64,000 bases of DNA from Epiperipatus broadwayi (GCA_028023455.1 JAQFVV010012497.1:1490001-1554000), one strand, 5' to 3'. Positions 12,729-25,772 are shown, counted from the stretch's first letter. The notes: generated from the letters alone by a model not told the origin. Made by a program: numbers and translations.

Positions 12729-13471
12729 CAATAGTCAATAGAAAATTTATAAATATCCTTTTAATTTTTCAATTTTATTAAAGGTAATGTTAATAAGTGT
12801 TTCCCAAACATTATGGTTATCAAATAATCTTACATAAAACTACAAGTATGCAATATTTATTTTCTATTACATGCAATAAACATTACATCAGAATTTCTAG
12901 ACAAAAAGACCAGCATATTTATATATCAATATATACATTTCTTTATTTAAAAACAATGTAAAATTATATAGTTAGAAGAAAATATATAGGATAGATAAGC
13001 ACGTAGACTGAGAGGCATAAAATTATTCATATTTCACAAGTAGATAGAACTATTTTTTTCCTCAAATATTTCAATATTCAATAGTTATAAAAGTGCAAAG
13101 TCAGAATAAAATTAAATTTATTGTTAATAAATTATAATAAATTAAAAGCAGTAGTAATACTTTATATTCAGAAAAAAATCTTAAATATAACCCTAATGCA
13201 TTTTCATTTGAAGAATCCTTATCAAAGGCTTTTGACAAAAGTACTTACTACTGAAAATGTATTAGTGTTGTATTTAACATTTCCAAGATTTTTTTCAAAT
13301 ATATGTTAACCTTTATTATATTTTGGTGACATATGTACCTGTTATTAAAGTGATGTTTATATATTTTTTATAATATTAATCAAAATTTGTAATTGTATAT
13401 CAAACCACAGTATTAATTTTATGAACTTGTAATGAATTCTTTTTTCAATATGTATGTTTTTTTTTTTTTAG
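12729..13471. other. Presumed intron upstream of the FBXL16 exon
   Basis: No coding signal is visible. The segment ends in a pyrimidine-rich tract (about a dozen T) directly before the AG acceptor at 13470-13471. Confidence 0.55.
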
Positions 13472-13620
13472 ATGTGTTCATGTTACTGATATTGGAATAG
13501 GTTATATTTCAACAATGGCTACTCTACAATCATTGTTTCTACGTTGGTGCTCTCAAATCAGAGACTTTGGACTTCAGCATTTATGTAGTATGAGACAACT
13601 GAGAATTTTATCATTAGCAG
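13472..13620 (+). CDS. FBXL16: Internal exon of FBXL16-like F-box/LRR protein
   Basis: This 149-nt exon encodes 49 complete codons starting [15 protein letters not shown] and containing [19 protein letters not shown], then LRILSLA. These are two consecutive cysteine-containing leucine-rich repeats matching the C-terminal LRR region of FBXL16, where the LRWC, DFGL.HL and L.LLSLAG blocks are strongly conserved. A T-rich tract plus AG precedes it and GTAAAA follows. It begins with the third base of a codon (Arg in the family) and ends with the first base of a Gly codon, so the phases agree with a spliced exon. FBXL16 is an F-box family protein that binds SKP1 and PP2A components (family knowledge). 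The F-box, earlier LRRs and last exon (family motif GCPLLT) were not found in the window, so the gene is only partly represented. Confidence 0.9.
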
Positions 13621-13937
13621 GTAAAATAACTAAAAAAAAAGTGATAATTTTTAAAGTAAAGTTAATTTTTAATTCTAACTTGTAAATTATATTAAACATC
13701 AATTTATGTTTTTTAGTTTCTAATTGACATTTTGTGTGATTTAAAATATTCATTTTATTATTTAGTTAGTTTTCTATGAAATAACCAATACACATTAAAG
13801 TATACAATAGAAAATAATTAGTTATTCTAACAACCAATTTCAAACATTCCATTGAGTATTATGCTCATTGACTAATGTTAACTTCAGTGAACTGGAAAGC
13901 TATAATGATTGCATTTAAAATCTTTTGCCATAATGAA

Positions 13938-14053
13938 GTCTTGCGTTGTTAGCCGAGAGATATCGCAGCTGTCATGCAAGCAAGTAATTGGTTGCAGACG
14001 GTTGTGGGTTCGCGTCCCGGCCGATGCTATGACATATGAAAAAAAAAAAAAAA
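13938..14053 (+). mobile_element. tRNA-derived SINE, family A subfamily 2
   Basis: The unit reads GTTGTTAGCCGAGAGATATC, CAGCTGTCATGCAAGCAAG, GGTTGCAGACGGTTGTGGG, then the B-box segment GGTTCGCGTCCCGGCCGATG, CTATGACATATG and an A run of about 15. It is almost identical to the copy at 25773. It shares the 3' half with family A but has a different middle, so it is a separate subfamily. It lies about 320 bp downstream of the FBXL16 exon, in the presumed intron. Confidence 0.85.
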
Positions 14054-15359
14054 CCAAACAAGATGAATGGAAGAAAAATAATGAGAAATAAAAGAGTTTA
14101 TTTGTTAACTATTATACAAAGAATAGCAGTATTTTTTAATCTGTCAATAAATAAAAAAATATTCAAAACAAAATAAATTTTACATCCATAGCAAGCACTA
14201 TTGTCACTTTTTAAACACATAATTACAGATATTGGAAAAAATATGCTAATAGTTTTTAATATGTACTTCTGACTCATCATATCTCATCAGTTAGACCTTA
14301 GCTTAATTTTCTAGTGACTATATACATATGCTAATAAATATTATAAAGAGGGAACAAATCTCCAGTCATGTGCTTTTACAAATTTGCATTCACTCTCATG
14401 TGAGCATAAATGCATACTTATGCTTTTCAAATGGATGTTCATGGGTGAGTGTATGTAAATTCATAAAATTGTATGATAGGAGGTTTATTCCTTCTTTATA
14501 ATAATATATATATGAAGTATTTATTTATATGAATTAGACAGTAACTATTGTTGGGTTAAAAATAAGATTGAATCTAGTTATATAAATTACTAACAACACT
14601 AAGGTTCTATCAAAGTGAATTTTCATGTGAACTACAATTTTATATATATAAAGTTGTTTTTCTGTTTAAGTGAAATATTTGCTAACTTTCTAAAAAAGAA
14701 CATGAGTTTATTACATGAATGAATGTCTTATCTTGATTTATATGCAACTTAGAGTTTTTGTTGAATTTCCATAAATAAAGTTAGTCATCGCACTAATAAA
14801 AGAAAAAGTCCAGAATTAGATAGTTTTTTTATAATTTTTTAAGCTGAAAAGCCAGATCAGATGAATACTTGAATAACTACATGAATAAATGTTTATAGCC
14901 AGTTTCAAGTTCTTGACAGCTAATATTCATTCCATTATAATGTCTTTAAAAAAAGAATTTTGCTAAATTGATATTGTCAATATTATACATTCTTGATAAT
15001 AGCTTTGCTTAATCCAAAATTCAATGCATATTTTGGTTATTCTCAGTATTTTAAAGGAATAAAAATTGAATTTTAATGCCCTGATATATGAGAGAAATTC
15101 TTTTATTTAGACAAAATAATTGGCAATATGATGATCAATTACAATTATTTGCTTTTTAATTAGTATCATTATTTCTATACATAATTTATTTGAGATTATT
15201 AAAATGTGTTATTTGTAGTGTAGAAAGATCTTATGGTTGAACATTTATATCTTAGTGAAGTTTTTTAAAGTCAATTTTTACCATTTTAAAATTGACTAAT
15301 TACTAAATTATGTATTATTAACATTACATAATCTTTCATGTAACTTGTTTTTATGTTTC
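14054..15359. other. Presumed intron, A+T-rich
   Basis: No gene, RNA or assigned repeat. Open frames here are low-complexity. Confidence 0.4.
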
Positions 15360-15490
15360 CAAGAGTACTTATTTTCATTATGCTCTAGATTCATCTACTG
15401 TAGATTTGAATAAGCAATAGACATCACTTGATATAGTGCTATAAAATTATCATCTTCTACCTTATATTGTGTAAATATAGAGTAATAGTA
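15360..15490. repeat. Dispersed repeat copy shared with 48254
   Basis: TGCTCTAGATTCATCTACTG, then TAGTGCTATAAAATTATCAT and a terminal TATAGAGTAATAG match the unit at 48280-48400 over about 120 bp. No function can be assigned. Confidence 0.5.
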
Positions 15491-17653
15491 TATATTTTTT
15501 TTAAGATCATAGTTTTTTTTCTTTTTTTTTTTAAATAACAAATCCAAATTAAAATTTTATTCTTATTTCTATATCCATCCACTACATTAACGCTTTTTTT
15601 AATGTAATATTTAAGTGATTAGGATTTATATATTTAATCTTATAAATGTTTCTTTTTTATTTAATATAATTTTATTTTTTTATTATTAAACATTTAACAA
15701 TAAGATGTTCTAAGTTTAGGATACTTAAAATGTAAAAATTAATTTATTTCAAGAACATTAAATCTGATAGCGGAATACAAATTTAAATTTATTTATTTTT
15801 TAAATTATATTTTTCCAAGAAGCAATTCTTCAATTGCTTCTTCAAAGCAATTGTAACATTATTTGATATTTCCATTCATTTTGAATTTATGTCAGTAGAT
15901 CCGAAGCTGACTCAAGATCGATGTGATCACACTAGGGCCCACATTTATTAAGGCCCCAAACCTACATGATACACATTTTCTGCAGAAATAAAAAAATAAA
16001 ATGTTTAATTACTTTCTAAATTTAATTACATTTCTTTTTTTTTTTCTGCCAAAATTTGAAGGTTCTATCATGTCAAAGTAATACAACTGAAGAAGCACTT
16101 TTTATGCAGTGATATAAATTTTTAAGCTATGTACGGTATGATGCTTAAATATTTTACAATGTATTGGTTATGTTAATGTGAAATCAGCATAGGTGAAGAA
16201 TGATTTTGTTTATCAGCAATTTTATCTATTGAATCAGACTTCACAAAAAAGAATAAATTATGACAGTGTTATTAACGGATTCACAATAAAACATTTAAGG
16301 GAATAAAATATTTTTTGTATTATATGTATTTTTTTTCTAATATTCATTCAATAAAATTGCACAAAGTCATATTTATAATTTATAAATAATCATAAATAAT
16401 TATTTACTGTGCTGCCATATGGGGTAAGAAGTATCTTTGTTCACAGTAAATTTTAACCCCTTCCCCCATCATTGTATGAAATAAAATTTGTAAATTAAAA
16501 CCATTTTATTCCAATGCTTTTGCAATAAAAAATTTTAAATATGGTTTTAGTTCTTATATTTTTAAAAAATCACCATCATACACACACACACGAAAACATT
16601 GCACCATTCCCTCCACTTCTTGGGCCAGCTCTGATTTACAACCAGAGTATGATTTTGTGGAATGCTTTGCTTCTGAGCTCTACTCCGCATAGCAAGGAGA
16701 AAAAAGAGTCCTGCTTGCTTCCATTATTCTTTCTGAAGTACAATAATTGTAAAAGTTGACATAATTCTTAGAATTTTTTACCAATATTTAGATCATAGCT
16801 GACATATCAGTAATTAATTAAAAATATTTTGTTCGTTTGAAAACCCATTCAAAATCTCTTAAGAAAATTATATTCTTTCAATAATAAAATATTTAGACTA
16901 TTATTTAATTTTTTATGTGCATGTTATTCCACTATTAACATCTATAATTTATTATTATATATAGTCAATATTTTAAATTTTTATACTTACATTGTTTATT
17001 GATGTACTTTTACCTTTCATTAAAACCATCAAACTAGGTCAATTTTTAACAATGTGGTTGATATAAATCTTTCATGCCATTAGCACCAATTTGTTAAAAT
17101 TTATTAGGTACTTTTAATTCAGAAATTATTACACATAAGTTGTTTATAATTTTTATTAACAAAAATAGAAAAATATTTACACCACTTTATTTAATTTTTT
17201 AAGGTTGATTAATAACTAAGAAGTATTATATAAACTTTGACAATTAGGGATTCAGTCAGGATTTATTTAAGGGAAGAAATTTTAAATTTTTATACTTAGA
17301 TAGTTTATTCAATAAATTTTTAGAAACCATTAAAATATCTTGCCCTTTATTTTGTTTATTCATAACTTATATTGGATAACTATTAAAAAAAATCAAATGC
17401 TTGATTTATTTCACTAGATATATTTTTAGACTTTAATATAGTGAAATCATGTAGGGGTTTTTATTACAATAAAAAGAATTGCATTAAATAATATCATGAA
17501 ATTTGTTAAAAATTAAGTATTTTGGCATGCAATAATATCTTTTTAAAAATTATGTTTTTACTCATTTGATTTTTTTAGATTTGGAATGTAGTGTGGATTA
17601 TAGATTAATTACAAGTTTTTAGTTAGAGAACAAACCCAAGTCCACATCCAAAG
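15491..17653. other. A+T-rich non-coding DNA
   Basis: No gene recognised. A short hairpin AGAAGCAATTCTTC followed by AATTGCTTCTTC lies near 15818-15845. The 16541-16759 open frame spans a (CA)n patch and a pyrimidine-rich stretch and matches nothing I know. Confidence 0.35.
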
Positions 17654-17808
17654 AAAAGCTATTTTAATAAAATGTATAAAAAGATAATATGACATTGAAA
17701 AAAAAAGAAAATATCATTATTAAAAATAGGAAAAGCTATTTAATAAAGGATGTGAAAATATAATACAGCATAATTTTAAAAAAGGATAATATTGCTATTA
17801 AAAATATT
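17654..17808. repeat. Two-copy 77-bp tandem repeat
   Basis: AAAAGCTATTTTAATAAAAT at 17654 recurs as AAAAGCTATTTAATAAAGG at 17731. Both copies continue with a GATAATA/ATAATAC block, an A run and a final ATTAAAAATA block. It abuts the tRNA-like unit at 17815. Confidence 0.55.
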
Positions 17809-17814
17809 TTGCAC

Positions 17815-17892
17815 AAGACAACTGCAGAATCGATCCTAGGATTCTAAATTTGAATGTCAGACACCCTATCACTACCCTAAATTGAACAATAC
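17815..17892 (-). mobile_element. tRNA-derived SINE head
   Basis: On the minus strand it reads TTTAGGGTAGTGATAGGGTG (A-box region), then TCTGACATTC and a B-box-like GGATCGATTCTGCAG, with tRNA-like spacing. The 77-bp tandem repeat at 17654-17808 would form its 3' tail or body on that strand. Confidence 0.5.
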
Positions 17893-18009
17893 ATGTGAGC
17901 TTTGTAAAATATCATGCAGAATTACTTTGATGAGGGAATATTTTTAAAACAAGTTATATTTTTAAATAAATTATTAATAATAACATGTTACTTTTTATAT
18001 AAATTATGA

Positions 18010-18470
18010 TATGCAAGTAAAAGTGATTGGGAAATCTAAACATTTTCATTTATTTATAAATTTTATTAATTATAATATCAAAAAGGTGTCAGCCTGTTCT
18101 GTTTTGTGCATTGGTAGAGTATATATGAAATATATTTCAAAGCTCAAGAAATTGTCACAAGTCTAAGAAAGAAATATTCCTCTTATTAATCAGAACATGT
18201 TTTTAACAGTAAAGTGATTTGAAAATCTAAACATTTATATATAAGTTTTATTAATTATCGCAACAAAATGGTGTTGGCCTGTTAATATTTCAAGCTTGAG
18301 GCTTAAGAAATTGTCACAATAAGTCTAGGTAAAGAAATATTCTTTTCATCTTTTAATAAAATATATTTACATTCAGAATATATTTATAACAATGAAGTGA
18401 TTAAAAATGTAAATACAGTATTTTCATTTACTATAAATTTTATTAATTATGTTGGTGATTTGGCAACCCT
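18010..18470. repeat. Degenerate tandem repeat, ~185-bp period, 2.5 copies
   Basis: AAGTGATT occurs at 18021, 18212 and 18395, each followed by a divergent AAATCTAAACATTT, then TAAATTTTATTAATTAT. The first two copies also share GGTGTCAGCCTGTT / GGTGTTGGCCTGTT and AAGAAATTGTCACAA. Periods are 191 and 183 bp. No coding potential. Confidence 0.6.
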
Positions 18471-19230
18471 ATGATAAAGCTTCTTTGTGTCCTGTACAAC
18501 CTGCACATGGTGACCCTGATTATTTATATATTATAAGTACTAATTTGTCCAACTTTTTGGAGTAAACAAAATAAAATTCACATAAAGTAAAAAATTATAT
18601 TTTATTTTCTTGAATGTATTTTCTTTTTTTTTTAGTGAATTTTTATTCAAAATAAATATAAAAAAATTATGACGAAAATCGTTCTTCTTGATTTAACAAT
18701 AATTGTAAAGCAAGAATGTATATCTGTATATAAGATAATTTTTTAAAAATATCTAAATATTTTTATCATGAATAAAAGATTCCCCCTTCTCTCCACACAC
18801 ATGAAAACATTGCTGAAGGGGCCCTGCTTTTTCTTGCATCTGCTCTGATTACACCTCTTATCTCTAACTCTACTATATTGTAAAATTTGGATTTATAAGT
18901 GTCAAGCTTTCTGCTCTTCTGACATTATTCATTTTAGATTTAAATATTAATGTTATTATTAATCACTAGTTAGGTTAGAAATTATCATATCATTCCTAAC
19001 TCAAATATAAACATTAAATTCAATTAAAATTGATATATCTAATTTTTAATTAAATATAAGCATATTGGATAATTCAATTTATCTCTTTTTGTGTGTGTGT
19101 GCATTATATCTTTTTTAGATATACATAAAATTTCCACTCCATCACATATTATTTAAGCATATATGAATAAAGATATCTGAAAATGTTAAATAACTCCCAG
19201 GATGCTGTTTACATTGTCCATAACAAATTA

Positions 19231-19700
19231 TTACAATTTGATTTCCAAGTGTCAAACTTTTTACACTTTCAAATTGACACCACCTATTTCAGAAAAAAAT
19301 ATATCAATGATTATTACTAATCATTTATTCAATTAAAGATTATTATATCATTCCTAGTTCATGTATACACTTTAAACCAGTTAAAGATCAGATTTTTAAT
19401 TAAACATAAAAGTATGGAATAATTAATTTATTCATATATTTTAAGAATATATGGTAAAGTGGAAATTTTAAGTAAATATTATACAAGGAAAAAGAGAGAT
19501 AAAATAAAATTAATTATTTTAATTGTTAATGTTTAATTAAAAATAAGATATATTAATATTGGGTTTAAAGGTTATATTTGGACTAGAAATGATACAATAA
19601 TTTTTAGTCTAATGAATGAGCAATAATAATTATTAAAGCATTTATCAAAAGCAGGTGCTCTCAAAGTTGTAAGTGCAGAAAGTCTGATGCTTAAAGATCA
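19231..19700. mobile_element. Palindromic element (~470 bp)
   Basis: The left half (19240-19440) contains AGTGTCAAACTTTTTACACTT, GATTATTACTAATCATTTATT, ATTATATCATTCCTAGTTC and TTTTTAATTAAACAT. The right half carries their reverse complements: ATGTTTAATTAAAAA, GGACTAGAAATGATACAATAA, AATAATTATTAAAGC and AGTGCAGAAAGTCTGATGC. Related single arms recur at about 18895-19090, 21570-21640, 22090-22180, 22330-22380, 58440-58500 and 58975-59035. It looks like a long-TIR MITE family. Confidence 0.6.
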
Positions 19701-20289
19701 AATAACAAATGATGTCATGTATAAGAGATTATGGACTGAACTGACTTTAGTACTGGTTGAGCATGGAATGTATCATGGATGTCATTTATCTTTTTCTATG
19801 TCTTTTATTCATGTTTCAAAAATATGATATCACAGCTATACTCCATTAGGTATATAGATTTTTAGGACTATGTATATCATTTCATTTATGATTACTTATA
19901 TAGTCCAATGCAATTTTTTTATAAGAATTGCTACATGCATATGAAGGAGAAAAGATTGGATATTATAGTATTTTGTGAGATAAAATGAGTACTAGTGGTG
20001 AAAGAAATGAAGAGGATGTGAAAGAAAGTTATTCTAGAAATGGTAGTAGATGTAATAGAATAAGTATTGGTAGTTAAAAATTGATATATGCTATATTAAT
20101 AATAGAAATGCATCTTTTAAGTAATCTTATGCAGGCCAAAACTTCCCCAGCATCTATCCAAAAGGGAACAGCAATATTTTTATGAAGCTACACAAATGCC
20201 AGAAGATGATTTTAAGTTTTTCTTCTTTGTTTAATCTGTAGCTAAGAATATCTAAAAACCCATTTTTCAATTAATAAGTAAATTACGAG

Positions 20290-20900
20290 ATGAATTAGCT
20301 ACAGGCTAACTCTGAAAATATCTTAAGCATTGCTGTGTTCCCAACTATGATTGGGCGACCAGTAAACAAATATACAATAAAACTTGACAGAATATCAGCA
20401 CATATTTTTAGCAATAGTAATTTATTAACAATTTGGAAAAATAATTACTATACTGATCTTTAACACTAACATAAAGTCTGCATTTGAGTGAGCTTAATTT
20501 GCTGGTTAATTATTGAATAGCAAATACATGTTTATACAGTTAAGGAAAAGCTATTAATTAACTTTAACTTCACTACTGTCTATAGGCCTTATAACGCCCC
20601 CTCTAAGAGCCTCTTGAGGCATTTCAAAATATTAATAACACCGAAACAGTCTGTTAAAAGCACTAGTCAGCTTAGTGATCTACAGGAGCCGAGATCTTGG
20701 GAAAAGAAATCCTCTGATGGTGATCTAGTGCTATTGAACTCGTGAATGCACTACCAGTAGCAGCAACCACAAAAAAAACCCAGCAGTCCTTTTTCTCTAG
20801 TCTTTTATATCATCTCTTTCTTTGTTTCTCTTATCTTTTCTGGAGTAAATTCTTTGGCTCTAATCAGTTCATATTATTTAGTTAGTTATCATACAATGAA
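20290..20900. other. Slightly G+C-richer patch, unassigned
   Basis: The stretch stands out from its surroundings, with CAATAAAACTTGACAGAATATC, AATTTATTAACAATTTGG and the patch at 20620-20800 (GAGCCGAGATCTTGG). No reading frame supports a protein. It may be a worn transposon end, but I cannot name the family. Confidence 0.3.
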
Positions 20901-21204
20901 ATCCCTTCGCTTTTTAATTATACAATTAATTATTCTCTTAGAATTTATTTCCATATATGGTAAGTTTATAAGGTCTATAATATTAATTAATCTAAAGAAT
21001 TTATTTCCATATCTGTAAGGTTTTACAATTAATTTAATGTTTTAGGAATTTCTTTCCATAGTTCTATTAATCAATATTTAGATGCATCTATGTTTCTTTA
21101 AACTACGTTGAATTGAAAACATTTCTTTTCAATGATTTATTTATTTAAGTTTAAACATTCTTTAATATTTTGTAAGCATACTTGAAGATCATCAGCTATT
21201 TTTA

Positions 21205-21290
21205 ATCTTCACTCAGATTTGAATCCAGGCTGAGACTATGATTGAAATATGCACTAACCACCACATTACAAAGCCCATATTGACACCACA
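21205..21290 (-). mobile_element. tRNA-derived SINE head
   Basis: On the minus strand it reads GGGCTTTGTAATGTGGTGG, TTAGTGCATATTTC (A-box region) and later GGATTCAAATCTGAGTGAAG (B-box region), with spacing typical of a tRNA. It matches neither family A nor the 12600 unit closely. Confidence 0.55.
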
Positions 21291-21674
21291 AAGATTATAA
21301 ACTAAAAAAAAAAAAAATTGAACAAATTGATATAACAAGAGTATGCTGATGATATATAGTGAGATCAATCATTGTTGAAGCTAATTGTTTATTTATAGTT
21401 TATATGTGGCAAGTTTTTAGCAAGAAAAATTTAAAAAATCTTTATTAGAAAATAAGTATATTTATGTCTATTATTAATTATAGAAATTCTCTCTAAAACT
21501 TGAAGACTTCCTAAAAAGAAATTTTATAGTGAACTTGAAAGAATTACCTAACCTTAATTAAAGATTAACATATTGGATTTTAATTAGATATAAATATATG
21601 GAATAACTCAATTTCATTTCATTGTTTGATATAATATTTTATATATATAATTAAAACTTCATTTTCACCATGCA

Positions 21675-21800
21675 TTTTTGAAATATATGAATAAAAACAT
21701 TTGAGAAAGATAAATGACTCCCAAGATGCAAATTTCATGCTGAACTAGTAGCTTCAGTTGATCCAAGTCACAATCTCTTACACGACTTCCTCATTTTAGT
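21675..21800 (-). mobile_element. Family B body fragment
   Basis: The plus strand has GAGAAAGATAAATGACTCCC, TTTCATGCTGAACTAG and CTTCAGTTGATCCAAGTCAC, which align with the body of the family B repeats. The tRNA-like module is missing; palindromic-element sequence lies in its place. Confidence 0.45.
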
Positions 21801-22197
21801 AAGCAGTATCTCGGAGAAATGTAACAAAGTATATGCATAAACCTATGCAAGATAAGCTTTAAATTTGTAAAGTTAGCACAATTTGCCTAGTGCATTTTGT
21901 ACTAATCATAATCATGGCATTGATAGTGGAAAAGAAAATTATGGGGCTTATTAAAGAAGTGAGAATAAGTAATTAGCATATTTGAATTGCAATTTAGTTG
22001 TTTAAGTTGATCATTTTTCCGAAACGAGAACGCTGGAGTATTTTTTGTTAATGGCGTATTTATTTACCAATACTAATTTATTACATTTGATTTACTAGTG
22101 TCAATCTTTCTGCACTAACAACTTTGAAATCAATTATTTCAGATAAACGCATTAATGATTATTACTAATTATTTATTAAGCCAAACATTACTCCTAT

Positions 22198-22320
22198 CAC
22201 AACCCATACTATTTAGCACAGTGATAGAGTGTTAGTCTTAATGAGGAGTTCTAAGATCAATTCGGGTGCTCGCATTTTTGGTTTGAACTTCTTATGAACT
22301 CGAATAATAAAACCATTCAA
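22198..22320 (+). mobile_element. tRNA-derived SINE, family C
   Basis: The A-box region reads TTTAGCACAGTGATAGAGTG and the B-box region AGATCAATTCGGG, followed by a body motif TTTGAACTTCTTATGAACTC and an AATAATAAAACCATT tail. The GAACTTCTTATGAACTC motif is shared with units at 47419 and 47664, so this is a family with a short conserved tail, not a lone tRNA relic. Confidence 0.65.
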
Positions 22321-23639
22321 AAATCTAAAACCTCTAGCTCAGATATAAATTTTAAACCTCATTTAAAGATTAGTATATTCATTTAGTTACAATTTTTATT
22401 TATCCCATTTAAATATTTAGACATAAATATCTTTATGACTATTTATTTAATAGCAAATAATATATTGTTAAAATTTTAAATATTAATCAAAATATTCCTA
22501 CTTCAAATTTATGAGAGCAATGTTTTTGATATAGATAAAAATCAAAAGATAAAAATTGTAAAATTAAATACTTTTTAATTAAAAATAATAATAAATTAAT
22601 TACTATATATACAAATCAAGAAACGTATTTAAAAAAAAACACTTGATTTTTATAGATAAAAATAATTAAATCTTTTTTACATTTTATCTGTGTGGGCGAA
22701 TGTATATGAGTGATTTTTAGATTCTTTTTTTAAAAATAGATTATTAAATTCAGATTTAATTAAAAATTTTATATTTATTTTTAGAAAACGCATCAATAAC
22801 TAACTGTTATATTTTTAATCATAATTATTACTCATCTTTTTCTTAAAAAACATCAAATGAAAAAAAAATGTTTGGAAAAAGCTTCCCCCACCCCTCACCA
22901 TCTTTTCAGCTGATCAAAAAAGGAAAAAAAAATTAAACATGATTTTTTTTTTTAAAATCTTGTCTCTAAAATTTTGTTTGTTGTCTTAACGAAATCTAAA
23001 ATTCTATTTTATATTAAAAAATAAAATAGAAAGTTGAGCTTGGACTAGATAAATAAAATATTATTTTGTTCAGTTTAAAGAAATTTTCCATTTATCAGTG
23101 AGATCAAAATCGATTTCATAAATAAAATATATAAATTTAGAAACAAGTATATTTTAAGAAATATTATGACATTAAGGTATTTTTTTCGCACATGTCCTGT
23201 AACTGTTATTATAAGGAACCAGCTGACAAACTGTATTACCAAGATCCAAAGTAATTGGCAATAAAATAGGTAGCAATCTATGTTGACATACCAACTGTTT
23301 ATGGACCATGAGACAGTGAAACAGCTGTTTCAGATCCTGAAATGGAATAGGTGTTAAAATGAGATATTATATTTAGGGGGGGGGGGTAATAAAAACTTTA
23401 TTTTTATGTAATAAGTATTTTTTCTTATTATATTTGTTGCTTTGTTCAGTAAATCAGTTGAAATAAGCCCTTTCTATAAATTTTAAAATGCTTTTTAAAA
23501 TTTATCTTAGGTATTAAAATTGATTGGGCAGACCTAATTATAATCTATTCATTAAGTGGAGTTATTTCAACATTAGTATTGAAAATGAGAAGTTTGCTTT
23601 AATACTTTTTAAATTAATACACTGTACAGGCTTACACAC
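22321..23639. other. A+T-rich non-coding DNA with a G11 run
   Basis: No gene recognised. A run of 11 G lies at 23376-23386, unusual in this composition. A palindromic-element arm sits at about 22330-22380. Confidence 0.4.
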
Positions 23640-24010
23640 ACCTGCACATATATAATGTAATATATAAGGGATTCGAACTCACTTTCACACGACCCTCAGT
23701 TCTCCATGCCATCTCATATTGCTGAGCCACCTGATCATATACATGTTAAAAAGATAAATAATCACCAATTTACATATTTCATGCTAAACCAGCAATCATC
23801 AGTCGGTCCAGATTACTATCTCTACACATATATACAATCAGTGCTCAGTTTTATATTAAGATAGCCAATCTTCATATTTTAATGGACAAGCTTTAAACTA
23901 CTCCGATTCACAACTCTTCAGCCATCCATTTCATTGAAAATCTAATGATGGAATGGTCAAAGCCCATGTTAGTGCCAAGGTTGTCATCCTATCCATGTTG
24001 ACCATTATAA
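23640..24010 (-). mobile_element. Family B dispersed repeat, full copy
   Basis: This is the clearest copy. On the plus strand GGGATTCGAACTCACTTTC (reverse complement of a near-consensus B box) is followed by CTCATATTGCTGAGCCACC, AAAAAGATAAATAATCACC, TTTCATGCTAAACCAGCAATC, CATCAGTCGGTCCAGATTAC, TTTAATGGACAAGC and TCTAATGATGGAATGG. On the minus strand the body precedes the tRNA-like module, and the repeat ends in TATATATTACATTATATAT. Confidence 0.8.
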
Positions 24011-25624
24011 CTTTACTTTTCGTTGTCTTATTTTTTACTAAAACAAAAGTCAATATAGATTGTGGAGTCTGTTGATATCAAAAAAGTAATATGCATAATT
24101 ATAAATAATTGAGTCATTGTTGATTTATGCAAATACTGATTTCAGTTTGGGAAACTTTGAATATTGAATCTGCCTAATTCATATCAATGTAGCATTTTTG
24201 TGTAATATAAGTTCCTACACAGTAGCCCTTAATCTTAATTTTATATGATCTTTTTTTTACATTCATAAATAATTACAATGTTTCAAATAATCTTCCATCA
24301 ATAATTATATTTATTTAAATAATAAATAAAGTTGACAAAGGATTGGTAACAAAGAAAAAATTAATGGCTTAATAAAAGAGAAATAATCATTTATCTATTA
24401 GATCAAACATATTTAACCATAGTTTTTATTTTTATAATTTAAGACTCCATTATATCAATTAGACAAGTTTTTTGTAATATATTAATTGAAATATTATAAT
24501 ATTTATATTTTAAATTACTATATAATACAATAATATTATTTCTGTGATATCATTATCATCAGTAATTCAGTCTTCTGTCTGGTTGTGAAGAAGCCATGAT
24601 ACAATATTTTATTAATTTCTTCTTGCGTTCTGCATAAATAATAACTTATATCTAAATCTATATATTTTAAAAGAATTTGCTCTGTAAGTATGAGCAACTT
24701 AAAGTTTTTAGTAAAAGTTAGCTCTAGATGATTCTTGAGTTATCAAACATCTATATATTTTTATAAATTTTGCTATTAAAATAATAACATATAAGTGAAT
24801 AGAAACAAATTTTAAATAAATGACTTTTTTTAAAAAATCTATATCTTTTTTTGAAATTTTTGATATAAATGATTAGAAAAAAACCATCTGTTTATTTTTC
24901 TTCTTGTCGCGATTTTAAAAATTGGTATTTTTTTAATAGTTTTTAAACATAAATATTCTAGATTTTATGTTGATTGGAAAAATGAGAAAATGTTTTTTTG
25001 AGGCAATTGTAAAGAAAAAATGAAATATAATTGGGTCATAAAGGCAAATGTATTATGAAAAATGCATTGGAAGGAACTTTAGAGGATACAAGAGAAAGAG
25101 CAGTAAAAGAAATTGATTGATCTTAAAGAGAGAAATAGATATAGGTTTTTTCAAAAATAAAACAAGAAACAAAGGTTTACAAATATTGTCTGGTTTGGTG
25201 TAGAGTACAGAAGATAATAATGATGATGATAAAATATAGCATGCATGTGATTATCTAGAAAAATTAAAAAAAATTACATTTAGATTTTAACTTTAAATGA
25301 CTTATATTTGTTTAAAGAATCATAAATTTATGTTTTAAAAAAGATATTAAAGTATTGCGTAGTAATTTGCAATTAATTCAATGGTTATGAAATTATAACC
25401 ATCAAGAGTTAGATTGGAGCCAATGAGATAAAAACGATAAATTAAACATAATCAGCTGTTGCTATGGATTGACCATTCAGTTTTAATGTTTTATAATAAA
25501 AAGAAAAAGAAATATCAAGAAGTTCTAACTCATGATTGAATTTTGCTTAGTGTTTTTTTTCTGTTCTATTTTTTTTTTTTTTTAATTTTGATTTGTTATG
25601 TGAGTCTGTATTTTGAAATCGTAG
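24011..25624. other. A+T-rich non-coding DNA
   Basis: No exon, RNA gene or repeat was recognised between the family B copy and the hAT element. Confidence 0.4.
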
Positions 25625-25772
25625 GTCTAAACCATGGGTCTGCAAACTTTTGAGACAGAAGAGCCAAATTTGACACTCACAACAATTTAAAAATTATTCA
25701 AGAGCCATGAATATATTTTTACAAATAAGGAAAATTTAGAGTAATACTATAACAAGTTATAATATTAATTAT

